19,422 bases of DNA, taken from positions 1-19,422 of the forward strand of contig JBMOJH010000061.1 in assembly GCA_049316905.1 (NCBI GenBank). Reading direction: 5' to 3'. This document shows positions 1 to 6,444 of this stretch, in pieces. Below the pieces are notes generated by a model. That model was not told where the DNA came from. It was given only the letters and a program-made list of their open reading frames with translations, and searched no databases. The stretch's first letter is position 1, and each line of letters starts with the position of its first letter. A program made the translations under genes and the position numbers. This stretch comes from CAIPVR01 sp049316905 (GTDB taxonomy: Bacteria > Actinomycetota > Acidimicrobiia > Acidimicrobiales > Microtrichaceae).

Positions 1-919
1 CCTCGGTGGCGGTCCAGGCGACCTTCCAGTTGATGAGCTTCAGGAACTCGAGCCCGGCGCGCACGCGGGCCAGGTTCACCTGCACCCACTCCTGGTCGAT
101 CACCCGGCGCCCGTCGGCGAGCGTGGTGCCGGCGGCCCAGTCGCGGACCTCGCTGTAGCTCTGCTCGAGCAGGCCGGGCGAGCACAGCGTCACGCGCTCG
201 TGGTTCAGCTGGTTGACGATGAGCGTCCAGCCGTTGTTCTCGCCGCCCACGAGCCACGACGCCGGGGCGCGCACGTCGTCGAAGAACGTGGCGTTGATGT
301 CGTGGGTGCTCAGCAGGTGCAGCGGGTCGACCGTGATCCCCGGCGACTTCATGTCGACGATGATCATCGAGATGCCCTTGTGCTTCGGGGCGTCGGGGTC
401 GGTGCGCACGGCGAGCCAGCAGTAGTCGGCGTCGGAGGCGAGCGACGTCCACATCTTGCGGCCGTTGATCACGAACTCGTCGCCGTCGCGCACCGCACGG
501 GTCGTCAGTGCGGCGAGGTCGGTGCCGGCCTCCGGCTCGGAGTAGCCGATGCAGAAGTGCAGGTCACCGGCGAGGATCTTCGGGAGGAAGAAGTCCTTCT
601 GCTCCTGGGTGCCGAACTCCATGATCGTGGGGCCCACGGTGTTGATGGTCAGCATCGGCACCGGGGCGCCGAGGCGCATCGACTCGTCGAAGAAGATGAA
701 CTGCTCGAGCTGGCTGCGACCCTGGCCGCCGTACTCGGTGGGCCAGCCGATGCCGAGCCATCCGTCGGCCGCCATCTGCTTCACGACCTGGCGGGTCACG
801 GGACCCACGCCGTGCTCCTTGTGGAGCTCGTCGCGCAGCTCATCGGTGAGCAGGCCGTCGTAGTACGCCCTGAGCTCGTCGCGGAGCGCCTGCTGCTCCT
901 CCGTGTACGCGATGTGCAT
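1..919 (-). CDS. Acyl-CoA dehydrogenase, FadE26/ChsE4-like (3' end outside window)
   Basis: This gene encodes an FAD-dependent acyl-CoA dehydrogenase, which introduces the alpha-beta double bond in an acyl-CoA thioester. About 306 residues are visible and the C-terminal part lies off the left edge. The start is ATG at 919, preceded by a purine-rich GGGGGA about 5 bases upstream. Family landmarks are the N-terminal helical domain beginning MHIAYTEEQQALRDELR, the YGGQGRS loop, and the flavin-binding GYSEPEAGTDLA segment in the middle beta domain. From memory the sequence is strikingly like mycobacterial FadE26 (ChsE4), one half of the alpha2beta2 dehydrogenase of cholesterol side-chain degradation: shared features are LTIN-VGPTIM, GDLHF-IGYSEP, KMWTSL and NQLNHERV. 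A KstR-type motif upstream agrees with this. The family is certain; the steroid assignment is inference. The catalytic region and any ChsE5 partner would lie off the left edge. Confidence 0.93.
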   Translation of the reverse strand, partial: MHIAYTEEQQALRDELRAYYDGLLTDELRDELHKEHGVGPVTRQVVKQMAADGWLGIGWPTEYGGQGRSQLEQFIFFDESMRLGAPVPMLTINTVGPTIMEFGTQEQKDFFLPKILAGDLHFCIGYSEPEAGTDLAALTTRAVRDGDEFVINGRKMWTSLASDADYCWLAVRTDPDAPKHKGISMIIVDMKSPGITVDPLHLLSTHDINATFFDDVRAPASWLVGGENNGWTLIVNQLNHERVTLCSPGLLEQSYSEVRDWAAGTTLADGRRVIDQEWVQVNLARVRAGLEFLKLINWKVAWTATE

Positions 920-964
920 GCGTCCCCCTGTGGTCCGTCCCGGCCCCCGGCCGGTGCGGGCCGA

Positions 965-970
965 ACTGTA
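965..970 (-). promoter_or_regulatory. -10 element of the acyl-CoA dehydrogenase promoter
   Basis: TACAGT reads on the minus strand from 970 to 965 and would place transcription start near 958. This leaves a leader of about 39 bases that contains the GGGGGA ribosome-binding site before the ATG at 919. It overlaps the KstR-type motif. No good -35 hexamer is visible. Confidence 0.4.
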
Positions 971-980
971 ACGCGTTCTA
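967..980. promoter_or_regulatory. KstR-type operator motif TNNAACNNGTTNNA
   Basis: The 14 bases TGTAACGCGTTCTA match TNNAACNNGTTNNA, the motif known for the TetR-family steroid repressor KstR, at all eight fixed positions. It lies between the divergent acyl-CoA dehydrogenase and mtr. On the minus strand it overlaps a TACAGT -10 candidate (970-965) about 45 bases before the dehydrogenase start, a suitable place for repression. The motif match is seen directly; binding by a KstR homologue is inference. Confidence 0.6.
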
Positions 981-1006
981 CCGCCGGGTCCCTCGGCACG
1001 CCCGCG

Positions 1007-1012
1007 TACGCT
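1007..1012 (+). promoter_or_regulatory. -10 element of mtr, leaderless spacing
   Basis: TACGCT (TANNNT class) is followed by exactly 6 bases and then the GTG start at 1019. No Shine-Dalgarno sequence is present. Transcription would begin at the start codon itself, giving a leaderless mRNA. Confidence 0.5.
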
Positions 1013-1018
1013 GACCCG

Positions 1019-2413
1019 GTGACCGACCTCGACCTCCTGATCATCGGCAGCGGCTCGGGGAATTCGATCCTCACCGACGAGTACGAGGGCTGGCGGGTCG
1101 GGATCGTCGAGCGGGGCACGTTCGGCGGCACCTGCCTCAACGTCGGCTGCATCCCCTCGAAGATGCTGATCCTGCCCGCCGGACGGGTGGCGGAGGCGGC
1201 CGAGGCGGCCCGCCTCGGGGTGGACCTGCGCCTCGAGGGCGTGGACTGGCCCGGCATCCGCGACCGGGTGTTCGGGCGTATCGACCCGATCTCCGCCGGC
1301 GGGCTCCGGTGGCGGAGCGAGCAGCCGCACGTGACGGTGTACGAGGGCGACGCCCGCTGCACCGGCCCGCACACGGTGGCGGTCCGGATGGCCGACGGCT
1401 CGGTCGAGGAGCTGGTGTCCGAGCGGATCGTCCTGGCCGCGGGCGCGCGGGCGTCGGTCCCGCCGGTGCCCGGCCTCGCGGACGTGCCGTTCCACACCTC
1501 CGACACGATCATGCGTGTCGACCGCGTGCCCGAGCACCTGGTGGTGCTCGGCGGCGGCTACATCGCGGCGGAGCTCGGCCACGTCTTCGCCGCGATGGGC
1601 TCCCGCGTGAGCGTCGTGCACCGGGGCGACCGACTGATCCGTCACGAGGACGTGGACGTGTCGGTGCGCTTCACCGAGTGCTTCGCGAACAGCGCCTTCC
1701 TCCACCTCAACGCGGACGTGCGCTCGGTCGCCCACGCCGACGGCGAGTTCGTGGTGGAGATCGAACGGGAGGACCCCGGCCGGGACCCCGTTCTGGAGGT
1801 GGTGACCGGCGACGCACTGCTCGTGGCCACCGGGCGCGTGCCCAACGGCGGCCAGCTCAACGTGACCGCCCTCGGCGTTCGTCTCGACCCCGGCGGCTAC
1901 GTGATCACCGACGACACGCTCCGCACCGACGCGGAGGGGGTGTGGGCCATCGGCGACATCCGGAACCCGAAGCAGCTCAAGCACCTTGCCAACCAGGAGG
2001 CACGGGTGGTGTCGCACAACCTGCTCCACCCCGACGAGCCCCGCCACATCGACCAGCGGGTCGTGCCGCACGCCATCTTCTCGCATCCCGAGGTGGGCTC
2101 CGTGGGCGAGCGCGAGGTGGATCTGCAGGCCCGCCGCCACCCCTACCGCGTGGGCCGGTGCGACGTCGCCGGCGTGGCCTACGGCTGGGCGCTGGAGGAC
2201 ACCTCCGGATTCGCCAAGGTGCTGGTCTGCGAGGAGACGGGGCTCCTGCTCGGTGGCCATGTGATCGGCCCGCAGGCCGCCACGCTCGTGCAGCAGCTCG
2301 TGCAGGCCATGCAGTTCGGCATCACCGCGGAGCGACTCGCCCGTGAGCAGATCTGGTGCCATCCCGCGCTGAGCGAGGTGCTGGAGAACGCGCTCCTCGA
2401 CGCCGTCGGCTGA
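1019..2413 (+). CDS. mtr: Mycothione reductase
   Basis: This flavoprotein reduces mycothiol disulfide with NADPH in the cytosol and so maintains the main actinobacterial thiol pool. It has 464 residues, close to the family's roughly 460. Order of parts: FAD-binding GSGSGN (about 10-15), redox disulfide GGTCLNVGCIPSK (Cys39, Cys44), a second Rossmann fold VVLGGGYIAAE, the FAD-binding ATGR...IGD region, and a C-terminal dimerisation domain with the catalytic HPxxxE pair (His448, Glu453). The segment VAYGWALEDTSG separates mycothione reductase from lipoamide dehydrogenase and is nearly identical to the mycobacterial enzyme. The open frame extends to position 200, but that part is antisense to the dehydrogenase gene; the GTG at 1019 starts the conserved sequence and sits 6 bases after a -10 element. 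Confidence 0.93.
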   Translation: MTDLDLLIIGSGSGNSILTDEYEGWRVGIVERGTFGGTCLNVGCIPSKMLILPAGRVAEAAEAARLGVDLRLEGVDWPGIRDRVFGRIDPISAGGLRWRSEQPHVTVYEGDARCTGPHTVAVRMADGSVEELVSERIVLAAGARASVPPVPGLADVPFHTSDTIMRVDRVPEHLVVLGGGYIAAELGHVFAAMGSRVSVVHRGDRLIRHEDVDVSVRFTECFANSAFLHLNADVRSVAHADGEFVVEIEREDPGRDPVLEVVTGDALLVATGRVPNGGQLNVTALGVRLDPGGYVITDDTLRTDAEGVWAIGDIRNPKQLKHLANQEARVVSHNLLHPDEPRHIDQRVVPHAIFSHPEVGSVGEREVDLQARRHPYRVGRCDVAGVAYGWALEDTSGFAKVLVCEETGLLLGGHVIGPQAATLVQQLVQAMQFGITAERLAREQIWCHPALSEVLENALLDAVG

Positions 2414-2428
2414 CCCGGAACGTCAGTC
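2408..2428. terminator. Possible bidirectional hairpin between mtr and the epimerase gene
   Basis: A 7-bp stem (one G-T pair) with a 7-base loop spans the 9-base gap between two convergent genes. The two stop codons, TGA at 2411-2413 and its counterpart TCA at 2423-2425, pair with each other. There is no T tract, so termination is uncertain. Confidence 0.3.
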
Positions 2429-3340
2429 CGGCGCCGGCGCCCCGACCGTGGCCAGCCACGCGTCGGCGACCCGGCCGAACCCGTCGCGCCAGCCGACCTT
2501 CGTGGGGCCGGTGACGGCCTCCATCGCCGCGGTGTCCACCGTGACGCCGCCGATGGTGGAGGTGGTCTCCTCGAAGGTCGCCTCGTAGCCGCAGCGGTCC
2601 GCCAGGTAGCGGCACCACTCCTCGAGGCCCACCTGCTCGTGGCCGGCCCAGTTGAGGATCGTCGCGGGCACGGTCGCGGCCCCGAGCAGCGCCGGCACCG
2701 TGCCCGCGATGTCGTCGAGGTCGATCGGGTTGAACAGGTTCGGCTCGCCCGGGAACAGCGGGATCGCCATGCCGGCCTGCATCATCGCCAGGTGGAACGC
2801 TGGCCATCCCCGCGGCGTGCCGTCGGGCCCCACGCCGTAGGGCACGTTGAGCCGGGCGATCGTGGTGGGCACGTCGAGGAGTCGGCACATCGTGCGCACC
2901 ACCTCCTCCGCCGCGATCTTGGAGATGGAGTAGGTGGGCATGATCGCCCGGTGGTTGTCGCCGAGGGGTGCCCGCTCGTCGAGCACCTCGGCGCCCGCCG
3001 GGTCGTACACGCCGGTGGAGGAGCAGTGCAGCACCCGCCCGGGTCGCACGTGGGCCATCAGCAGCCCGATCCCCTCGGCGTTGGAGCGGAGGTCGAGGTC
3101 CCACCGCTGGGTCTTCACCACGGCGAAGTTCACGAGCGCGTCCACGCCGGTGGGCACGTCGTCGAAGTCCGCCGCGGCCAGGTCGGCCACCACGCAGCGG
3201 ACGCCGGCCGCCTCCAGCCGGTCGCGGGCCGCGGTGTCGGTGAACCGGGCCAGGCCGATCACGTCGTGGTCGGCGGCGAGTGCCACGGCGACGGTCTCCG
3301 CGACCTGCCCGGTCACCCCGGTGAGGAGGTAGGTGCTCAT
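2423..3340 (-). CDS. NAD-dependent epimerase/dehydratase family protein (extended SDR)
   Basis: This 305-residue protein is an extended short-chain dehydrogenase/reductase, probably acting on a sugar nucleotide, steroid or similar alcohol/ketone with NAD(P). The N-terminus carries the dinucleotide-binding TGVTGQVA (about 7-14) after a first beta strand. The active site is visible as the Ser in CSSTGVYD and the YSISK catalytic Tyr-xxx-Lys, followed by IAAEEVV. The C-terminal half, with PYGVGPDGTPRGWP and NPIDLDDIAG, is typical of the substrate-binding domain. The substrate cannot be told from the sequence. It converges on mtr with a 9-base gap and diverges from the RG/RD-rich gene at 3431. The ATG at 3340 has a TAGTGT -10 candidate 9 bases upstream. 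Confidence 0.85.
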   Translation of the reverse strand: MSTYLLTGVTGQVAETVAVALAADHDVIGLARFTDTAARDRLEAAGVRCVVADLAAADFDDVPTGVDALVNFAVVKTQRWDLDLRSNAEGIGLLMAHVRPGRVLHCSSTGVYDPAGAEVLDERAPLGDNHRAIMPTYSISKIAAEEVVRTMCRLLDVPTTIARLNVPYGVGPDGTPRGWPAFHLAMMQAGMAIPLFPGEPNLFNPIDLDDIAGTVPALLGAATVPATILNWAGHEQVGLEEWCRYLADRCGYEATFEETTSTIGGVTVDTAAMEAVTGPTKVGWRDGFGRVADAWLATVGAPAPD

Positions 3341-3349
3341 GGAGCGCGC

Positions 3350-3355
3350 ACACTA
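3350..3355 (-). promoter_or_regulatory. -10 element of the epimerase gene
   Basis: TAGTGT on the minus strand is separated by 9 bases from the ATG at 3340. This implies a leader of 0-3 bases and no ribosome-binding site. Confidence 0.35.
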
Positions 3356-3415
3356 CGGCGCGGTTCCGTCGCGGGGCGCCGAGACGTCGCTTTCCGGTCG
3401 TCGCGCCCCCTCCGT

Positions 3416-3421
3416 TAGGTT
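3416..3421 (+). promoter_or_regulatory. -10 element of the RG/RD-rich protein gene
   Basis: TAGGTT is followed by 9 bases and then the ATG at 3431. The start would be leaderless or carry 2-3 untranslated bases. The 90-base divergent region 3341-3430 holds nothing else I can identify. Confidence 0.35.
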
Positions 3422-3430
3422 GGGCGCCCT

Positions 3431-4984
3431 ATGTCCCGTCGTCTCGAGATCGAGCTCACCAGTGAACGCCCCGACGGCACCTGGACCTGGCGTGCCGCCG
3501 GTGCCCGCCAGCCGAAGGGCGAGCTCGACGGTGGGGTCCTCCCCGCCGACGCCAAGGTGGGCGACGTGCTCCGGGCCGACGCGGAGTTCCTCGTGGACGG
3601 CATCGAGATCGTCGCGGTGCTGCCCCCCAAGGCGGCCCGCAAGCAGGCCGAGACGCTGCAGATCCTCGGCTCCGGCAAGGAGGAGCCGCTGGTCACCACG
3701 CAGCTGGCCCCGAAGGGTCGTGGCGGTGGCCGCCGCGACCGCGGCGACCGTCGTGACCGGGGTGACCGAGGGGATCGTGGGGATCGCGGCGAGCGCCGCG
3801 ACCGGGGCCGTGACGGAGACCGTCGCGGGCCCCGATCCGACCGGCCCCGGGGCCCCCGCCCCGATCCGGTGCCCGAGCGTCCGAAGCCGAAGCGCCTGCG
3901 AGCGGGCCGGACGCACCGCAATGCGGTGCTCGACGAACTCGCCGTGGAGCAGCGGCCGATCGCCGAGCAGGTCCTGCGCGGCGGGGTGCCCGCGGTGCGC
4001 GAGGCCATCGCGAAGCAGAACGAGGAGGCCCGGGCGCAGAGCCGCCCGGAGGTGCCGGCCGACCAACTCGTCGCCATGGCCGAGCAGCTCCTCCCCCGCC
4101 TGCGGGTGGCCGAGTGGCGCGACCGGGCGGATGCCGCGCTCGCCGGGATCGATGACCTCGACCTGCGCGACCTGCGGTCCGTGGTCGTCGCGGGCGACGG
4201 TCTCGTCCGCGACGAGGAGACCCGGGCCCTGCTCGAGCAGCTGCAGGCGGGCCTGGCCCGTCGGGTCGAGGAGGAGCACGCCAACTGGGTCGCCGACATC
4301 ACCGCCAACCTCGACGCCGGCCGGTTCGTGCGGGCGCTGCGCCTCAGCTCGCGTCCGCCGAAGGCCGGCACCCCGGTACCCCCGGAGCTGGCCGAGCGCC
4401 TCGTCACCACCGTCTCGGAGGGGCTGACCGCCGGCACCAACCAGGAACTCTGGGCCGCGGCGCTCGACGCCCTCGCGTTCTCGCCGGTGCGCGCCCAGGT
4501 GCTGCCGGCCTCGCGGCCCGAGCAGCCGACCGACGACCTCATGGAGGCCGTGCGCCGGGCGGCCGACCGCGTGCCCAAGGTCGCGGCGCTGTTCGGCGTG
4601 GATCCGACGGAGGCCGCAGCGGCCAAGAAGCGTCGTCCGCCGCGCAAGCCCAAGGGCGGTGGCGCACCGGCGGGCGGCCGGGCCCCGCTCCCCCCGCCCC
4701 CGCCGAAGCTCGACACGCCGCCCGAGGCCGCCGCTGCGCCCACCGAGGCACCGGCACCTGCAGCCGAGGAGGCACCGGCACCTGCAGCCGAGGAGGCACC
4801 GGCACCTGCAGCCGAGGAGGCACCGGCACCTGCAGCCGAGGAGGCGACCCCGACCGAGCAGCCCGCCGCTGAGGAAGCTGCGGCAGTGGAGTCCTCCGCC
4901 CCCAGGGAGGAGCTCGTGGCCGACGGGCCCGTGGCCGAGGACCCGGCTGTCGAGGACGCCGCCGCCGAGGACGCTCAGCCGTAG
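3431..4984 (+). CDS. Unrecognised RG/RD-rich protein with Ala-Pro-Glu tail, possible RNA-binding
   Basis: I do not recognise this 517-residue protein. Four regions can be seen. Residues 1-95 look like a small beta-rich domain (GTWTWRAAG, VGDVLRADAEFLVDGIEIVAVLPPK). Residues 96-144 are a highly charged tract of RDRGDRR/RGDRGDRG repeats rich in Arg, Gly and Asp. Residues from about 150 to 395 are predicted mostly helical, with conserved-looking segments such as THRNAVLDELAVEQRPIAEQ and AEEHL-like helices around HANWVADITANLDAGRFVRAL. Beyond about 400 there is a Lys/Pro-rich linker, then an acidic Ala-Pro-Glu tail containing an exact 8-residue repeat. Arg-Gly/Arg-Asp tracts next to a folded domain occur in RNA-binding proteins, so RNA or ribosome association is a guess. 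Coding is supported by the start-proximal -10, typical third-position GC and frame-preserving repeats. Its end overlaps the convergent HAD gene by 10 bases. Confidence 0.85.
   Translation: MSRRLEIELTSERPDGTWTWRAAGARQPKGELDGGVLPADAKVGDVLRADAEFLVDGIEIVAVLPPKAARKQAETLQILGSGKEEPLVTTQLAPKGRGGGRRDRGDRRDRGDRGDRGDRGERRDRGRDGDRRGPRSDRPRGPRPDPVPERPKPKRLRAGRTHRNAVLDELAVEQRPIAEQVLRGGVPAVREAIAKQNEEARAQSRPEVPADQLVAMAEQLLPRLRVAEWRDRADAALAGIDDLDLRDLRSVVVAGDGLVRDEETRALLEQLQAGLARRVEEEHANWVADITANLDAGRFVRALRLSSRPPKAGTPVPPELAERLVTTVSEGLTAGTNQELWAAALDALAFSPVRAQVLPASRPEQPTDDLMEAVRRAADRVPKVAALFGVDPTEAAAAKKRRPPRKPKGGGAPAGGRAPLPPPPPKLDTPPEAAAAPTEAPAPAAEEAPAPAAEEAPAPAAEEAPAPAAEEATPTEQPAAEEAAAVESSAPREELVADGPVAEDPAVEDAAAEDAQP
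3716..3862 (+). repeat. Arg-Gly-Asp low-complexity coding tract
   Basis: The DNA repeats variants of CGCGACCGGGGT in frame and encodes repeated RDRGDRR/RGDRGDRG units (residues about 96-144 of the 3431 gene). Copies differ at synonymous positions, which suggests selection on the peptide rather than a fresh DNA expansion. Confidence 0.7.
4745..4845 (+). repeat. 24-bp tandem repeat, about four copies, in frame
   Basis: The unit GAGGAGGCACCGGCACCTGCAGCC (24 bp, split here as GAGGAGGCACCG plus GCACCTGCAGCC) repeats without change at 4766, 4790 and 4814, with a 21-base partial copy at 4745 and the start of another at 4838. It encodes EEAPAPAA. Perfect DNA identity, unlike the RGD tract, points to recent slippage or gene conversion. 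Confidence 0.9.
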
Positions 4985-5529
4985 AGATCGAGCAGCTGGT
5001 CCGGCCGGTCGAGCACCAGCCCGTCGGGTCGCACCGCGGCCACCCTCGGGTTCCAGCCCGCCCAGGCGAACCGACAGCCGACTCCGTCGGCGCAGCGCAC
5101 ATCGCCCTCGCTGTCGCCCACCATGACCACCTGGTCGGGAGCGAGTTCCATCAGGGCGAGGACCGGCCCGAGGGACTTGTGCGCCCAGTCGAAGTGGTCG
5201 GCGAAGACCGCGAGCTCGGGCTCCCAGCCGAGGCGGCGCAGCTCGGCCCGACCCGAGCGCGGGTGCTTGTTCGAGCAGAGCGCCCAACGGCCGAGGGACG
5301 GGACCACGTCGGCCACCCCGGCGAAGGGCGACGCGGCCTCCTCGTCGTAGACGTCCGCGTACTCGTCCACGCGGAGGCCGAGGTGCTCGCAGGCCGCCGC
5401 GATGGCGTGGCCGAAGCCGACCTCGTCCGGATCGACGCCCAGGGCGAGGAACGCCGCGGTGAGCGTCGCGTCGGAGTCCACGAGGGTGCCGTCGAAGTCG
5501 AAGATGAGTGCCTCCACCGCCCGCGTCAT
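4975..5529 (-). CDS. HAD-superfamily hydrolase (phosphatase-like)
   Basis: This 184-residue protein is a small HAD phosphatase resembling phosphoglycolate phosphatase/beta-phosphoglucomutase relatives; the substrate is unknown. Motif I is FDFDGTLVDSD (nucleophile Asp11, general acid Asp13). Motif II is the Ser of LCSNKHP, motif III the Lys of AHKS, and motif IV GDSEGDV, which binds magnesium. A short helical cap lies between motifs I and II, giving a protein slightly shorter than the usual 210-230 residues. The ATG at 5529 is chosen because the HAD core starts within six residues and a TACGGT -10 lies 7 bases upstream. Its last 10 bases overlap the end of the convergent 3431 gene. It diverges from the enoyl-CoA hydratase gene across 66 bases. 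Confidence 0.88.
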   Translation of the reverse strand: MTRAVEALIFDFDGTLVDSDATLTAAFLALGVDPDEVGFGHAIAAACEHLGLRVDEYADVYDEEAASPFAGVADVVPSLGRWALCSNKHPRSGRAELRRLGWEPELAVFADHFDWAHKSLGPVLALMELAPDQVVMVGDSEGDVRCADGVGCRFAWAGWNPRVAAVRPDGLVLDRPDQLLDLYG

Positions 5530-5536
5530 CGGGGCG

Positions 5537-5542
5537 ACCGTA
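5537..5542 (-). promoter_or_regulatory. -10 element of the HAD hydrolase gene
   Basis: TACGGT on the minus strand is followed by 7 bases and then the ATG at 5529, a leaderless arrangement. Confidence 0.4.
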
Positions 5543-5555
5543 GCCGCGGCGCGAA

Positions 5556-5573
5556 CTAGACCGACCGGTCAAG
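5556..5573. promoter_or_regulatory. TetR-like palindromic operator upstream of enoyl-CoA hydratase
   Basis: The sequence CTAGACCGACCGGTCAAG contains GACCG (5559-5563) and CGGTC (5566-5570) as exact inverted arms around AC, with outer CT/AG pairs after one mismatch. Its centre lies about 20 bases upstream of the TAGAGT -10 of the hydratase gene, so it covers the -35 position, where a bound repressor would block transcription. Short GC-rich palindromes of this form are typical of TetR-family operators; the regulator is not in this window. Confidence 0.5.
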
Positions 5574-5581
5574 GCCGGGGC

Positions 5582-5587
5582 TAGAGT
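5582..5587 (+). promoter_or_regulatory. -10 element of the enoyl-CoA hydratase gene
   Basis: TAGAGT is followed by 8 bases and then the ATG at 5596. There is no Shine-Dalgarno sequence, consistent with leaderless or near-leaderless translation. Confidence 0.45.
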
Positions 5588-5595
5588 CCTGCGCC

Positions 5596-6372
5596 ATGAG
5601 CGTGGACTACGAGAAGCAGGGCAACGTCGGCATCATCACGATCAACCGGCCGGACGCCCGCAACGCCGTCAACAGCGAGGTCGCCCAGGGCATCGAGTCG
5701 GCCATCGACCAGATCGAGGCCGACGACGAGGTGTGGGTCGGCATCCTCACCGGAGCCCGCACGGAGAAGGGCTACATCTTCTGCGCGGGTGCCGACCTCA
5801 AGCAGATGGCGGTGGACCCGGGCGGCATGCAGACAGAGCGGGGCGGCTTCGGCGGCTTCGTCACCCGCGAGCGGACCAAGCCGATCATCGCCGCGGTGGA
5901 CGGCCCGGCCCTCGCCGGCGGCACCGAGCTGGTGCTCGCGGCCGACCTGGTCGTGGCGTCGAAGACCGCGGTGTTCGGCATCCCCGAGGTGAAGCGGAAC
6001 CTCGTGGCCGCCGCCGGCGGACTGTTCCGCCTGCCCCGCAAGATCCCCCGCAACGTCGCCATGGAGCTGGCCCTGACCGGTCGCCTCGACTTCCCGGCCG
6101 AGCGGGCCTACCACTTCGGCTGGGTGAACCGGCTGTGCGAGGAGGGCGAGGCGCTGGCCACGGCCCAGGAGCTCGCCGGCGAGATCACGGAGAACGCGCC
6201 GCTCGCGGTCCGCGAGAGCCGCAAGATCGTCATCGAGGCCACCGACCAGCCCGACGAGGTCGGCTGGAAGATGTCCGGCGACGGCATCATGAAGATGTTC
6301 GGCACCGAGGACTTCGGCGAGGGCCTCACCGCCTTCGCCGAGAAGCGCAAGCCGGTCTGGAAGGGCCGCTGA
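5596..6372 (+). CDS. Enoyl-CoA hydratase (crotonase family)
   Basis: This 258-residue crotonase-fold enzyme most likely hydrates a trans-2-enoyl-CoA in beta-oxidation, as a cytosolic hexamer of trimers. Visible features are the strand GIITINRPDARNAV, the CoA-binding and oxyanion-hole loop FCAGADLK (63-70), the second oxyanion segment GPALAGGTELVLAADLVVAS, and FGIPEVKRN. Both glutamates required for hydratase activity are present: Glu111 in GGTEL and Glu131 in IPEV. Length is normal for the family. It could act on a specialised acyl-CoA; the retained glutamates argue against a pure isomerase. It is monocistronic: a strong bidirectional hairpin follows it, and a TetR-like palindrome sits in its promoter. 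Together with the dehydrogenase at the left edge it suggests lipid catabolism. Confidence 0.92.
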   Translation: MSVDYEKQGNVGIITINRPDARNAVNSEVAQGIESAIDQIEADDEVWVGILTGARTEKGYIFCAGADLKQMAVDPGGMQTERGGFGGFVTRERTKPIIAAVDGPALAGGTELVLAADLVVASKTAVFGIPEVKRNLVAAAGGLFRLPRKIPRNVAMELALTGRLDFPAERAYHFGWVNRLCEEGEALATAQELAGEITENAPLAVRESRKIVIEATDQPDEVGWKMSGDGIMKMFGTEDFGEGLTAFAEKRKPVWKGR

Positions 6373-6396
6373 GGCCGTCGGGGTGAACGAATCCTG

Positions 6397-6444
6397 CTGA
6401 GCCGGGTCCGGGCCCGCCCCGCCGGGGTGGGCCCGGCGGCTCAG
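6397..6444. terminator. Strong bidirectional transcription terminator hairpin
   Basis: An inner 13-bp stem (6408-6420 with 6424-6436, one G-T pair, 3-base loop) is extended by an 8-bp outer stem (CTGAGCCG at 6397-6404 with CGGCTCAG at 6437-6444), with a GGT bulge on the left. It lies between convergent genes, and the outer arm includes the NUDIX stop codon. There is no T tract, as is common for high-GC actinobacterial terminators. Confidence 0.7.

Noticed and set aside
200..1018. Open frame extending mtr upstream by about 270 codons
   Set aside because: It is antisense to the acyl-CoA dehydrogenase, has no mycothione reductase homology and precedes the conserved FAD-binding start; the GTG at 1019 has a matching -10.
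3353..5572. 739-codon minus-strand open frame
   Set aside because: It is a GC-driven shadow of the 3431 gene and the HAD gene, containing mirror images of their repeats (CRCRCLLG units) and no recognisable domain.
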